DNA of 35,155 nt from a virus. Below the pieces are notes generated by a model. The model was not told where the DNA came from. It ran no database searches and worked only from the letters and a program-made list of their open reading frames with translations. Position numbers and translations under genes: made by a program. This document shows positions 17,528-23,740 of this stretch, in pieces; the stretch's first letter is position 1, and every line of letters begins with the position of its first letter. The DNA lies in IMG/VR virus record IMGVR_UViG_3300048813_000122, positions 1 to 35,155 of that record. The stretch is one strand, 5' to 3'.

Positions 17528-18021
17528 TTACAGGCTCCTGACCTTGATGTTCTTGATCTGCGCCATGCCCATCCCGAGCCCCTGGTTGCGCTCGGCGAAG
17601 GGGTAGCGGGCGACACCCAGTTGGTCGCAGAGCCTGCCGCTCCAGCGGTGGTACTCCTTCTCCAGCAGGTCGCCTTCCGACTGGCTCGCCTGCCCACCGC
17701 GGAGCTTGATGCTGCCGACGGTGTCAGCCTTCAACCGGATGAGCCCGTCGACCATCTGCAGCTCGATCTTGTCGAGGATGCCGAGCATGTTGCGGATGCG
17801 TGGGATCGCGATCTCCAACACGAGGTTGAAGGCGTTCTCAATCCAGAAGAGGGTCTCTACTGGGCGTGGCACACCGAAGAGAAGAGATGACGCATTCCCG
17901 GGCGTGTTCGGTGTCGGGTAGGTCTCAGGTGACAGACCAGAGGCGTTGGCACCAACATTGAGCCTCAAAGATACCCGCAATGGTAGCGACAGCGCTCTCT
18001 ATCGGCTTCCGTTAGGGGCAT
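17528..18021 (-). CDS. Head-tail connector/adaptor-like protein with an apparent frame break near its N-terminus
   Basis: Most of the product reads in one frame from about 17970 to 17528, with VPRPVETLFWIENAFNLVLE, RNMLGILDKIE and LEKEYHRWSGRLCDQLGVAR. The only starts in that frame are TTG codons (17980, 17971) with no good ribosome site. A better start is ATG 18021, behind GAAGGGTGGTG. From it the chain reads MPLTEADRERCRYHCGYL and meets a TGA at 17967-17965. I recall phage adaptor-type proteins that begin like this (L-T-E-x-D-R-x-x-x-R-Y-H-L-G-Y-L) and continue into a G-V-P-x-P-x-x-T-L-F segment, so the two frames probably form one gene. Joining them needs a -1 (or +2) shift, or one missing T in the TTT run at the break. 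Protein identity is moderate, and the frame break is directly visible. Confidence 0.6.
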
Positions 18022-18102
18022 CTTTGGAATCACCACCCTTCAGGTTACTGCGAGTCCTTTCCGGTGGGTCCATTCGGAGAGGAGCTTGTCGTGCTTGCTG
18101 GT

Positions 18103-18624
18103 CTACTCGTCGACAGGTGTCTCTGCCGCTTCTTGCTCCGCAGGGAAGACCTTCTTCAAGGTCACGCCGTTGCGCTCCATGTCCCGCTTGTACTCGGGCT
18201 TGTGGCAGCCGAAGTCGACGCGGTCGCCAGGGAAGAAGTCCACCCGCTTGCCGCCTCGGAGCGAGACCGTCACCTTGGTGGTGTTCGTGACCTCGTACAA
18301 CCACTCGGTTGACGGCGGCTGGAGCCGCAGGTTGCGCAACAGGGGGATGGCCTGGGGGTTGACGGCCACAGGAGCCGACCGGGGGCCAACCTTCGACCCT
18401 GGGAGGTCCAGGAGCGGCGGGGTGCCCGCCAGCTCACCCTCGGGGGTGAGGCTCATCCGATTGCCCTGGGGAGGGTGCCGAGCGGGGTCGCGGTCGGGGT
18501 CGGCGGTGGCCATGACGGGCTCGGTCAGGCCGATGCCCATGCGGGAGGGAACCTTGCCCTTGCTGGCCTCGGGTGACGGGGTCTTCAGCGCTTCGACGAT
18601 GTCCTGTTGCTGTGTGGTGGCCAT
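18103..18624 (-). CDS. Unknown head/joining protein, 173 aa
   Basis: ATG 18624 has a strong GAGGAGG nine to ten bases upstream. The 173-residue protein has a disordered, Pro-rich first 100 residues. The C-terminal part is compact and beta-like: STEWLYEVTNTTKVTVSLRG, then KRVDFFPGDRVDFGCHKPEY, then NGVTLKKVF. F-F-P-G-D-x-V-x-F suggests a small beta barrel, but I cannot name the family. It follows the AT-richer hairpin region and precedes the connector gene by about 80 bases. A structural role is likely from the neighbourhood. Confidence 0.65.
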   Translation of the reverse strand: MATTQQQDIVEALKTPSPEASKGKVPSRMGIGLTEPVMATADPDRDPARHPPQGNRMSLTPEGELAGTPPLLDLPGSKVGPRSAPVAVNPQAIPLLRNLRLQPPSTEWLYEVTNTTKVTVSLRGGKRVDFFPGDRVDFGCHKPEYKRDMERNGVTLKKVFPAEQEAAETPVDE

Positions 18625-19025
18625 GGAGTGCCTCCTCTAGGCTGGGGTGAGGGTGAGTGCTGCGAAAAATTGACGGTGATCAATGACAGTGCGAACGGAA
18701 TTTGACCGAGACTTAGCCCGTCTCGTAAGGCGTCCGTAAACGCAAGTGTTGTCGATCAGGTTCGCATAGCTAAACCGCTGGCCATTAAGACCGATAGGCT
18801 TTTGCAAGCAATCCCGCAGTACGCTAGGTACAGGCCGTCGAAATGGGCCGAAGCCCGAATGCCAACTCAACTGACCATCGTGGCCGGAAAGTGTTGGCAA
18901 GGTATCGCCCCCTGAAATGGTCGGAACCGAAGTTCTAACCGAAGGCGATTGAGTCGCTCGTGCAGATTCAGTCCGCATGGGAGCGAGGCTCATGGTCGCC
19001 ACTGTACCGAGGAGGGCTAGGAGAT
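18625..19025 (-). other. AT-richer, hairpin-rich stretch of about 400 bases, probably non-coding
   Basis: This is the longest interval without a convincing gene. A frame of 130 codons (18637-19029) starts at a TTG that overlaps the upstream TGA (TTGA), but its codon third positions are much less GC-biased than in neighbouring genes and the protein looks random. The minus strand contains a series of small perfect hairpins: GCGA-N5-TCGC (18945-18957), GAAC-TTCG-GTTC (18924-18935), GGGC-TTCG-GCCC (18845-18856), GCGT-N6-ACGC (18730-18743) and GAGAC-N7-GTCTC (18708-18724). Two of them have the stable C(UUCG)G tetraloop typical of structured RNA. It may be a structured leader or small RNA. A diverged gene is the alternative. 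Confidence 0.4.
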
Positions 19026-19307
19026 TCAAGACTTCCGAAACGTACTGGAACCCTCCGGCAAGGGCAAGAGTTGCGCAAGTGCCCGAATGCGCGCAGCGTC
19101 CAATCCGCGTTTAGTGCAAAAGTCATCAAGCGACTTGGCGTGCTCAGGGTTGGCCTTCTGCCACGCGACCGCCTTAGCCTTCAAGCAGGCAACACAGTAG
19201 CCAGAAAAGCCGTCTCCCGTGGCACGGCGAACTCGGTAGAAGTTCCCCTCGGCAAGCTTGGCCTCGCCACAACGGGGGCACCGCTTGTTCCCTTGAGGGT
19301 CGAGCAT
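19026..19307 (-). CDS. Small zinc-ribbon protein, 93 aa
   Basis: The 93-residue protein contains C10-P-R-C13 and C38-V-A-C41 in the pattern K-x-C-P-x-C-G-E-x-K...F-Y...G-Y-C-x-x-C, then AWQKANPEHAK. This zinc-ribbon pattern is common at the N-terminus of phage HNH-type homing endonucleases and in small free-standing phage DNA-binding proteins. Here no HNH motif follows; the rest is a short helix-rich tail. The gene begins only a few bases after a good promoter (-10 at 19319-19314), so its mRNA may be leaderless or nearly so, and it lies just behind the capsid terminator. A small transcription factor or a truncated endonuclease are the two main readings. Confidence 0.7.
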   Translation of the reverse strand: MLDPQGNKRCPRCGEAKLAEGNFYRVRRATGDGFSGYCVACLKAKAVAWQKANPEHAKSLDDFCTKRGLDAARIRALAQLLPLPEGSSTFRKS

Positions 19308-19313
19308 GCTGCG

Positions 19314-19342
19314 ATTATACCGCGGATATAACCGCGCGACAA
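19314..19342 (-). promoter_or_regulatory. Promoter for the zinc-ribbon gene, giving a nearly leaderless mRNA
   Basis: On the minus strand TTGTCG (19342-19337), a 17-base spacer and a perfect TATAAT (19319-19314) form the best sigma-70-type promoter in the window. The predicted transcription start falls at or within a few bases of the ATG at 19307, leaving no room for a Shine-Dalgarno. Confidence 0.65.
19321..19336. promoter_or_regulatory. Operator-like palindrome inside the promoter spacer
   Basis: CGCGG-ATATAA-CCGCG is a perfect inverted repeat of five-base arms with an AT-rich six-base centre. It lies wholly between the -35 and -10 elements, where a bound protein would block RNA polymerase. 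The zinc-ribbon protein encoded just downstream is a candidate for autoregulation, which is inference. Confidence 0.45.
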
Positions 19343-19377
19343 AACAAGAAGGGGCTCTGAGCGAACCCAGAGCCCCT
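19340..19377 (-). terminator. Rho-independent terminator after the major capsid gene
   Basis: GGGGCTCTG (minus strand, 19376-19368) pairs perfectly with CAGAGCCCC (19359-19351) around an eight-base loop. An A-T pair extends the stem, and TTCTTGTTTTG follows. It starts about 25 bases after the capsid stop at 19401. The T-rich tail overlaps the -35 box of the next promoter. Confidence 0.85.
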
Positions 19378-19400
19378 CCGAGAATACGTCAGCAGTTACA

Positions 19401-20804
19401 CTAACTTGAGATGATCGGGGCGAAGCGCTTGTAGCGGCTCGCGTTGCCAACCAGCGAATCGGTGCGGAGCGCCCAGCCGAAGACGCCGTAGCTGGTCGCG
19501 GACACCTGATCCTGGGTGCGGTTGAGCGACTCACGCAGGATGATCTTCGCGTGGTCGACGTAGACGTCGATGCCGTTGTTGACGATGCGGAAGTCCCCGA
19601 CGCGGCCAGCGATACCGGCCTCGGTGAGGAACAGCGCCTGGTCAACCCAGAACTCGAAGAAGCCGTCCTGGCCCGTGAAGAGGGTGTACTGCATCTGCGT
19701 CGACGCGCTGTTCTCCAGTTCGCCTCCGAAGTAGTCCTGCGGCTGGTACGCGGCCGACGAGTTGACCACGGTCCCGAGCGTCGGGGCCTCGGTGTTCTCG
19801 TAGAAGATGGCGCCCTGCAGCTCGCCCACCGCAAACTCCCGGTACATGTAGTAGTCGGGCAGCGCGGTCAGCATGCGCTGGGTCTCGGGGTCGCCGAAGA
19901 TCTCTTCCTCGGCAACCGGCGAGAGGTGAGCGTGGTAACGCCCATCCGGGTGCTTCGGCACGTTCTGCGTGCGGAGCCCGGCGATGGCCTGCCGAATGCT
20001 GGCCAGGGTGAGCGTCGACGTGGTGGTGAGCGCGTCGATGGTCAACGCGCTGGGCTGCTGCGCGTAGTAGACCTGCGAAGCGTCGGCACTGATGACCGCG
20101 CCGCGGGTGCTTGCGGTGGCCGCCGTGCCCAGCGTCAACGTGCCCGGACCCGTGGTGTCGGGAACCCCGTTGATCAGGTAGTCGGCCGTGTAGCCGGTCA
20201 CCGTGGTCGTGGCGGGGGTCGATCCGTTGTAGACCTGGATCGTGAGCGGGTTGGTGCTCGACACCGGAGCGAAGAGGGTGTTGGCCCCCGACGTCTGGTT
20301 GCGGGCCGTGGTGAACCCGTTGAGCCGCTGCACGTGCAGCGAGGTGCTGGACGACGTCGAGGTCGTCGCCACCGTGTTGCCCGAGAGGGCCGCGTTGAAC
20401 ATGTAGTCTCGCGCGATCCGGTTGAGCGACTGGGCGGCGTGCAGACCGAGCTGGTGGCAGTTGCGGAGGAACAGATCCGCAGCGGCGAGCGCGCTCGACG
20501 GCATGTCGGTGTCCATCGTCGCCAAGGGGTACTTGGAGATGACGGTGCTCCACTGCTCGAACCCGTAGGTCGAGGGGAGCGGGTCCTGGCCCGGAGGCAG
20601 GGGCAGGAGGTTCGGCGTCAGCAAGCCCGCCGCGGTGAAGACCGGCGTATCACCGGCATTCCCAGGATACTTCTTGTCGATGGCCTCGCCCCGGTACAGC
20701 AAGAGCGGGAAGAGAGCGTCGTGGTACGCACGCTCCAGAAGACCTTCCTGAACGACGCCACGCACCTGCGGGGTCTGAATCGCTGCTGAGACGCTGATGG
20801 CCAC
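19401..20804 (-). CDS. Major capsid protein
   Basis: This 467-residue protein starts with GTG 20804 behind GGGAG. The order scaffold then capsid, and the sequence itself, identify it. Features are an N-terminal arm, EGLLERAYHDALFPLLLYRG near residue 20, DGRYHAHLSPVAEEEIFGDP near 290-310, then YREFAVGELQGAIFYENTEA, and a C-terminal strand region with GFFEFWVDQALFLTEAGIAG. The G-x-Y-x-A-x-x-S-P...G-E-x-x-G-x-x-F-x-E-N-T pattern resembles N4 gp56-type HK97-fold capsid proteins. Residues about 150-270 are a Thr/Ser-rich insertion, probably a surface domain. A terminator follows directly, as expected for the most abundant virion protein. Confidence 0.92.
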   Translation of the reverse strand: MAISVSAAIQTPQVRGVVQEGLLERAYHDALFPLLLYRGEAIDKKYPGNAGDTPVFTAAGLLTPNLLPLPPGQDPLPSTYGFEQWSTVISKYPLATMDTDMPSSALAAADLFLRNCHQLGLHAAQSLNRIARDYMFNAALSGNTVATTSTSSSTSLHVQRLNGFTTARNQTSGANTLFAPVSSTNPLTIQVYNGSTPATTTVTGYTADYLINGVPDTTGPGTLTLGTAATASTRGAVISADASQVYYAQQPSALTIDALTTTSTLTLASIRQAIAGLRTQNVPKHPDGRYHAHLSPVAEEEIFGDPETQRMLTALPDYYMYREFAVGELQGAIFYENTEAPTLGTVVNSSAAYQPQDYFGGELENSASTQMQYTLFTGQDGFFEFWVDQALFLTEAGIAGRVGDFRIVNNGIDVYVDHAKIILRESLNRTQDQVSATSYGVFGWALRTDSLVGNASRYKRFAPIISS

Positions 20805-20856
20805 TTGACTTCTCCCTGCGCCCGAGGCGCGCTACTCGTTCAAAACCTTTTTCAGC

Positions 20857-21813
20857 TCAGGACAACCCGCCCCGGCTGACCATCGTGATCCCATGGCCGA
20901 AGTCGGGGGTCAGACCGTTGCGCTTGAGCGCCTCGGCGAACTCCTCCTGGGTCATGTCCATCCCGTTCTTCGTTCCCGCTGCGCTGCCGGTCCCGGCTGG
21001 CCCAACTGCGCCAACCCTCCGAAGGTACGCTTCTCGCTCCGCGGCAGCCTTTGCGTCGGCGACGGACTTGCTGTCCCCGGCCTGGCCCGCGCCAGCACCA
21101 GCACCAGCGACCGTTCCCGTGGTGAGGAGCTTCTTCTCGCCCGCTCCGCGAAGATTGGGGAGCTGGTCGCCCAGCGCCGCGAAGAACTTCTTCTCGTCGA
21201 GCGCCTGAACCTCTTCCGGGGTCATGCTCGCCGCAGCCTTCTCCAGCGCGAACAGTGCGAACTGCACGTTCTGGGAGCCGCTGATCCCCGCCTCTTGAGC
21301 CTTCAGAGCGAGAGTGAAGAGAGCATCGGAACGCTCCTTGTCAGCCGTTGCGCGCGCCGCGGCTCGCCGATTCTTCTCGGAGTCGGCCTGCAGCTTGGCC
21401 ATGTCCTTGCGGTACTGCTCCTCGCGTTGCCGCGTGCGGTAGTCAGGCTTGTCGGCGGTGGTAGCGGCTGCAGCCGCTGCAGCGTCGGCCGCCTTCTTCT
21501 CGGCCAGGACCTGAGCGGAGGTCTTCCCACCGTTCTTCTTGAGGTCGCCCATGAAGGCGAGCGCCTCAGCGTGAGACTCGAAGCCGTGCTGCTTGGCGAC
21601 CGCGTCCAGCTCGGCCACCGCGGCCTTGCGGCCCCGCTCGCGCTCGTCCTTCTTGATGCGGCCGATGGCGTTGGCGGGGATGGTCACGTTGCCCGAGGCA
21701 GCGCGAACTGCGGCGTCCGTTGCGAGCTTGTCAGCGGCGGCTGCATCGGCGGCTGCTTTGTCCGCTGCGGCCTTGTCAGCCGCGGCCTTCGCGGCAATCT
21801 CTTCTGGTGTCAT
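20857..21813 (-). CDS. Capsid scaffold protein
   Basis: This 318-residue, highly charged Ala/Lys/Asp/Glu-rich protein starts with Ala-Asp-Lys repeats (residues about 5-36). A long predicted coiled coil spans about 120-180 (with PDYRTRQREEQYRKDMAKLQ), followed by a Gly/Ala-rich linker near 235-250 and a short amphipathic C-terminus (MTQEEFAEALKRNGLTPDFG). A coiled-coil, low-aromatic protein immediately before the capsid gene is the usual scaffold. The C-terminal helix would be the capsid-binding part, as in other phages. No protease domain is fused to it. ATG 21813 has AGGAGG ten bases upstream. Confidence 0.85.
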   Translation of the reverse strand: MTPEEIAAKAAADKAAADKAAADAAAADKLATDAAVRAASGNVTIPANAIGRIKKDERERGRKAAVAELDAVAKQHGFESHAEALAFMGDLKKNGGKTSAQVLAEKKAADAAAAAAATTADKPDYRTRQREEQYRKDMAKLQADSEKNRRAAARATADKERSDALFTLALKAQEAGISGSQNVQFALFALEKAAASMTPEEVQALDEKKFFAALGDQLPNLRGAGEKKLLTTGTVAGAGAGAGQAGDSKSVADAKAAAEREAYLRRVGAVGPAGTGSAAGTKNGMDMTQEEFAEALKRNGLTPDFGHGITMVSRGGLS

Positions 21814-21837
21814 ATGGCTTTCGCCTCCTGGTCCAGG

Positions 21838-22398
21838 TTAGTGCTGGTTGAAATCGCTGAAGTTCGTGCTCATCGCGGTGCCGGGCCGCGGGATGTAGTC
21901 GATCACGAAGCCGGTCTGCACGTTGCCGAAGGTGAGAGACTTGCCGTCGGTCGACAGAAGCACGGTGCCGGGATACGTCGCGGTCGCGGACACCGCGGTC
22001 ATCGCAGTCCCCGACGTGTTCTTCGGGGTCGTGACGATGCAGGCGTAGCCGCCAGCCTGGTCGCTCAACGCGATGACAGACAGAATCGGGGGCAGCGTGT
22101 TGCCGGTGCCGCCGACGATGGCAGTCGTGCCCGCGTAGACCCCGCCCACCGGGGCGTTGGTCAACACCACCGTGCCGCCGCCGAGGTTACCGGCTGCAGC
22201 CGCGACGCCGCTCGTGATGTTGATCGGGGTGGTGGTTCCTGCGGAGGTGATGCCAGTCACTGTGGCTTGCACTGGCGTCAGCACGGAACCGAGCTGCACG
22301 AGGTTGAGCAGCGCGACGACTTGCGTGTCGGTTGCGTTGTCGAGGGCCGACTGAATCGTCTGGAAAGACTGCGTGAGTCCGAAACTGTCAACCGCCAT
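21838..22398 (-). CDS. Head protein, probable decoration or capsid-accessory protein, 186 aa
   Basis: ATG 22398 behind GAGGGAG is the likely start. The frame is open farther upstream, but that part runs through the terminator-like hairpin at 22432-22459. The product starts with a helix (MAVDSFGLTQSFQTIQSALD), then becomes Gly/Thr/Val-rich beta sequence with VTGITSAGTTTPINITSG, GTVVLTNAPVGGVYAG and a late strand LLSTDGKSLTFGNV. It is the first gene of the capsid transcription unit, before scaffold and capsid, where phages often encode decoration or stabilising proteins. I do not recognise a named family. Confidence 0.65.
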   Translation of the reverse strand: MAVDSFGLTQSFQTIQSALDNATDTQVVALLNLVQLGSVLTPVQATVTGITSAGTTTPINITSGVAAAAGNLGGGTVVLTNAPVGGVYAGTTAIVGGTGNTLPPILSVIALSDQAGGYACIVTTPKNTSGTAMTAVSATATYPGTVLLSTDGKSLTFGNVQTGFVIDYIPRPGTAMSTNFSDFNQH

Positions 22399-22419
22399 CT
22401 TCAACTCCCTCGCGCTTTG

Positions 22420-22459
22420 CGCAAAAGAAAACCCCACAGAGATTTCCATCTCGGTGGGG
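22420..22459 (-). terminator. Terminator-like hairpin before the capsid unit
   Basis: CCCCAC-C-GAGAT (minus strand, 22459-22448) pairs with ATCTC-T-GTGGGG (22443-22432) around GGAA, with a 12-position stem and one mismatch, followed by TTTTCTTTTGC. It lies between the small-protein genes and the head gene that starts at 22398. Confidence 0.8.
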
Positions 22460-22546
22460 CTCAGGTTTCCTGACGACCCAAACTGCGAAAAACTTTCGAA
22501 GACCAAGCTACTCTGTTGCGGAAACACCCGTCAAGGGTTGTGTACG

Positions 22547-22723
22547 TCAACCTGGAAGTTCGTCTGGCTTCCGCGTGGCGAACTCTTCTGCCTGTTTGAT
22601 CTCCCCTGCCTGCAGCGACAGTGTGATCTTGCCGAAGAAGCGCGTGCGGCGAGCCCACACCAGGTAGCGAATCCACCGCCGCAGTGCTTCCTCTTCCGCC
22701 TCTGTGATACCAGCAATCGCCAT
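22547..22723 (-). CDS. 58-aa protein resembling DUF2292/YezD-type small proteins
   Basis: ATG 22723 overlaps the TGA of the upstream gene by one base (TGATG), giving 58 residues. The N-terminal helix is ITEAEEEALRRWIRYLVWAR. The second half, FFGKITLSLQAGEIKQAEEF, matches the pattern aromatic-G-K-I-T-[LI]-x-x-x-x-G-x-I-x-x-x-E seen in YezD/DUF2292-like small proteins of phages and bacteria, whose function is unknown to me. It is the last gene before the terminator at 22420-22459. Confidence 0.55.
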   Translation of the reverse strand: MAIAGITEAEEEALRRWIRYLVWARRTRFFGKITLSLQAGEIKQAEEFATRKPDELPG

Positions 22724-23109
22724 CACGCGGTCCCGAGAAAAACGAAGACGTTGATCGTTTGCGCCGCTTGCCCGACCAAAGTGATGGCAGTGATCGGCTT
22801 CGAGAGACACGCCCAGGTGAATGCTCCGCCAGCGTCGATGGGGATGATTTGGCTGGCGCCGTCGACGGTGGTGATCTCGATGTCGATGACGCTCGCGTCG
22901 ACGACGATCTGCACGACCGTCGCCTGAAGGAGCCCGCCGAAGTTCACAACCTGCGGCGTGTTGGTGGTGAGCATGTACTGCTGCTGGCTCGTCTGCTGGA
23001 GCGTCTGCTGCACCACGTTCTCGAACGTGATGTCAGAACCTGCCTGTGGCGAGCCAGAAAAGGGCGTCACCGTCAGCGTGCTGACGAGCTGAAGTGAGCC
23101 GGTGGCCAC
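22723..23109 (-). CDS. Small beta-rich virion protein, paralogue of the gene at 17135-17527
   Basis: The 128-residue protein starts at GTG 23109. Blocks SLQLVSTLTVTPFSGSPQAG, NTPQVVNFGGLLQATVVQIV, IDIEITTVDGASQIIPIDAG and a final NVFVFLGT correspond in order and spacing to the protein encoded at 17135-17527. The most similar parts are the N-terminal S-L-x-L-V-x-T-L-T-x-x-P-x-x-G-S-P and the central I-D-[IL]-x-[IL]-T-x-x-D-G-[AT]-[AS]-Q-[IV]-I-P. A Gln-rich insert (about 33-46) is specific to this copy. Both are probably virion surface or neck proteins. Confidence 0.65.
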   Translation of the reverse strand: MATGSLQLVSTLTVTPFSGSPQAGSDITFENVVQQTLQQTSQQQYMLTTNTPQVVNFGGLLQATVVQIVVDASVIDIEITTVDGASQIIPIDAGGAFTWACLSKPITAITLVGQAAQTINVFVFLGTA

Positions 23110-23120
23110 TTAGTTGGTGC

Positions 23121-23324
23121 TCAGCCGCCGTTGCGGTCGGACTTCGTCCCGAGGTCGAAGGGCATCGGGTCCGGGCCCTTGGGGAGCGCGGAGAGACCGA
23201 GCATTGAGTCCTCGTCCATCGGCGTGAGCGGGTCCTTGTAGTCGCCGAGCTTGGCGTGGATTTCCTTCATCACGTCGTGAGCCTGGTTGCCGTTCGCGTC
23301 GGGGACTTTGAAAGAGAAGGCCAT
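23121..23324 (-). CDS. 67-aa small protein with YKDPLT motif (paralogue A)
   Basis: ATG 23324 has AAGGAG at good spacing. The 67-residue chain is polar and Pro/Asp-rich, probably disordered. Residues 27-34 read GDYKDPLT, and the same octapeptide type stands at exactly residues 27-34 in the adjacent gene at 23355-23534. The bases behind it are conserved as well (17 identical bases, 23224-23240 and 23434-23450). It belongs to a run of small genes between the acidic protein and the capsid unit. Function unknown. Confidence 0.6.
   Translation of the reverse strand: MAFSFKVPDANGNQAHDVMKEIHAKLGDYKDPLTPMDEDSMLGLSALPKGPDPMPFDLGTKSDRNGG
23224..23240. repeat. 17-base direct repeat, copy 1 (copy 2 at 23434-23450)
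   Basis: GTGAGCGGGTCCTTGTA occurs identically at 23224-23240 and 23434-23450, 210 bases apart. In both cases it lies in the codons for Y-K-D-P-L-T of two neighbouring small genes. Confidence 0.85.
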
Positions 23325-23354
23325 GGTCAACTCCTTGTTGAGGACTGCGAGGTG

Positions 23355-23534
23355 TTACTTCGTGGACGAGCCGACGGCGCCGAAAGGCGGGGGGCCAGCA
23401 ATGCCCTTGTGGTCGGTGCATCCGTCCCACATGGTGAGCGGGTCCTTGTACTCGCCGTACTCCTTCTGCGCGACGCAGATACCGGACTCGGGGCCAGTGA
23501 CCTTCTTGCTGATGTCGGTGATCTTCGGGTTCAT
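23355..23534 (-). CDS. 59-aa small protein with YKDPLT motif (paralogue B)
   Basis: ATG 23534 overlaps the upstream TGA by one base (TGATG); a GTG one codon earlier is the alternative start. The 59-residue chain has KITDISKKVTGPESGICVAQ, then GEYKDPLTMWDG at residues 27-38, and two cysteines (20 and 39). It shares position and octapeptide with the neighbouring 67-residue protein. Function unknown. Confidence 0.6.
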   Translation of the reverse strand: MNPKITDISKKVTGPESGICVAQKEYGEYKDPLTMWDGCTDHKGIAGPPPFGAVGSSTK

Positions 23535-23737
23535 CACGTTGAACTCCTCTTCTGGTCGGGGAGCGGCATGGCGTCTTCGAAGCCCGCCCCGCCGACGTTG
23601 TCGTTGTAGGTCATCCCCGCGCCGGGAGCCACGGTGGGGATGACCCCGCCGAGGCTGCCCTTGTCGGTCAGGTTCGGCGAGACGTTGCCGTTGGCATACC
23701 GACGGAGAGCTGCGCGACCTGTCTTCGGCTCGGCCAT
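23534..23737 (-). CDS. 67-aa small protein, probably disordered
   Basis: ATG 23737 is preceded by AAGGG. The 67 residues are rich in Gly, Asn, Pro and Thr, with a basic N-terminus (MAEPKTGRAALRRYANG), a middle with VIPTVAPGAGMTYNDNVGGA and a polar C-terminus. It is coupled to the next gene by TGATG. No fold or family is recognised. Codon use and the ribosome site support a real gene. Confidence 0.55.
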   Translation of the reverse strand: MAEPKTGRAALRRYANGNVSPNLTDKGSLGGVIPTVAPGAGMTYNDNVGGAGFEDAMPLPDQKRSST

Positions 23738-23740
23738 GAC

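Noticed and set aside
17965-17976. A true +1 release-factor-2-type frameshift at GGGTATCTTTGA
   Set aside because: A +1 shift leads to a stop after 13 codons; the downstream protein frame is in the -1 (or +2) register, so the resemblance alone does not explain the gene.
18840-18960. tRNA-like pattern in the hairpin-rich stretch
   Set aside because: No T-arm with the GTTC-A/G loop, acceptor stem or anticodon arm could be assembled; only short separate hairpins are present.
18637-19029. 130-codon minus-strand frame starting at TTG with a TTGA overlap
   Set aside because: Its third codon positions are not GC-biased like the neighbours and the protein has no recognisable pattern; I describe the interval as probable non-coding sequence instead, with the gene as an alternative.
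19551-20789. Plus-strand 412-codon frame opposite the major capsid gene
   Set aside because: Arg/Val/Gly-rich antisense shadow; the capsid frame on the minus strand is clear.
20893-22473. Plus-strand reading frame of over 500 codons opposite scaffold and head genes
   Set aside because: It is an antisense shadow of GC-rich, Ala/Lys-rich genes; all supported genes run on the minus strand and it crosses the terminator hairpin.
22500-22546. TTGACG elements as a promoter for the capsid unit
   Set aside because: No acceptable -10 element stands at proper distance and the terminator-like hairpin lies downstream of them.
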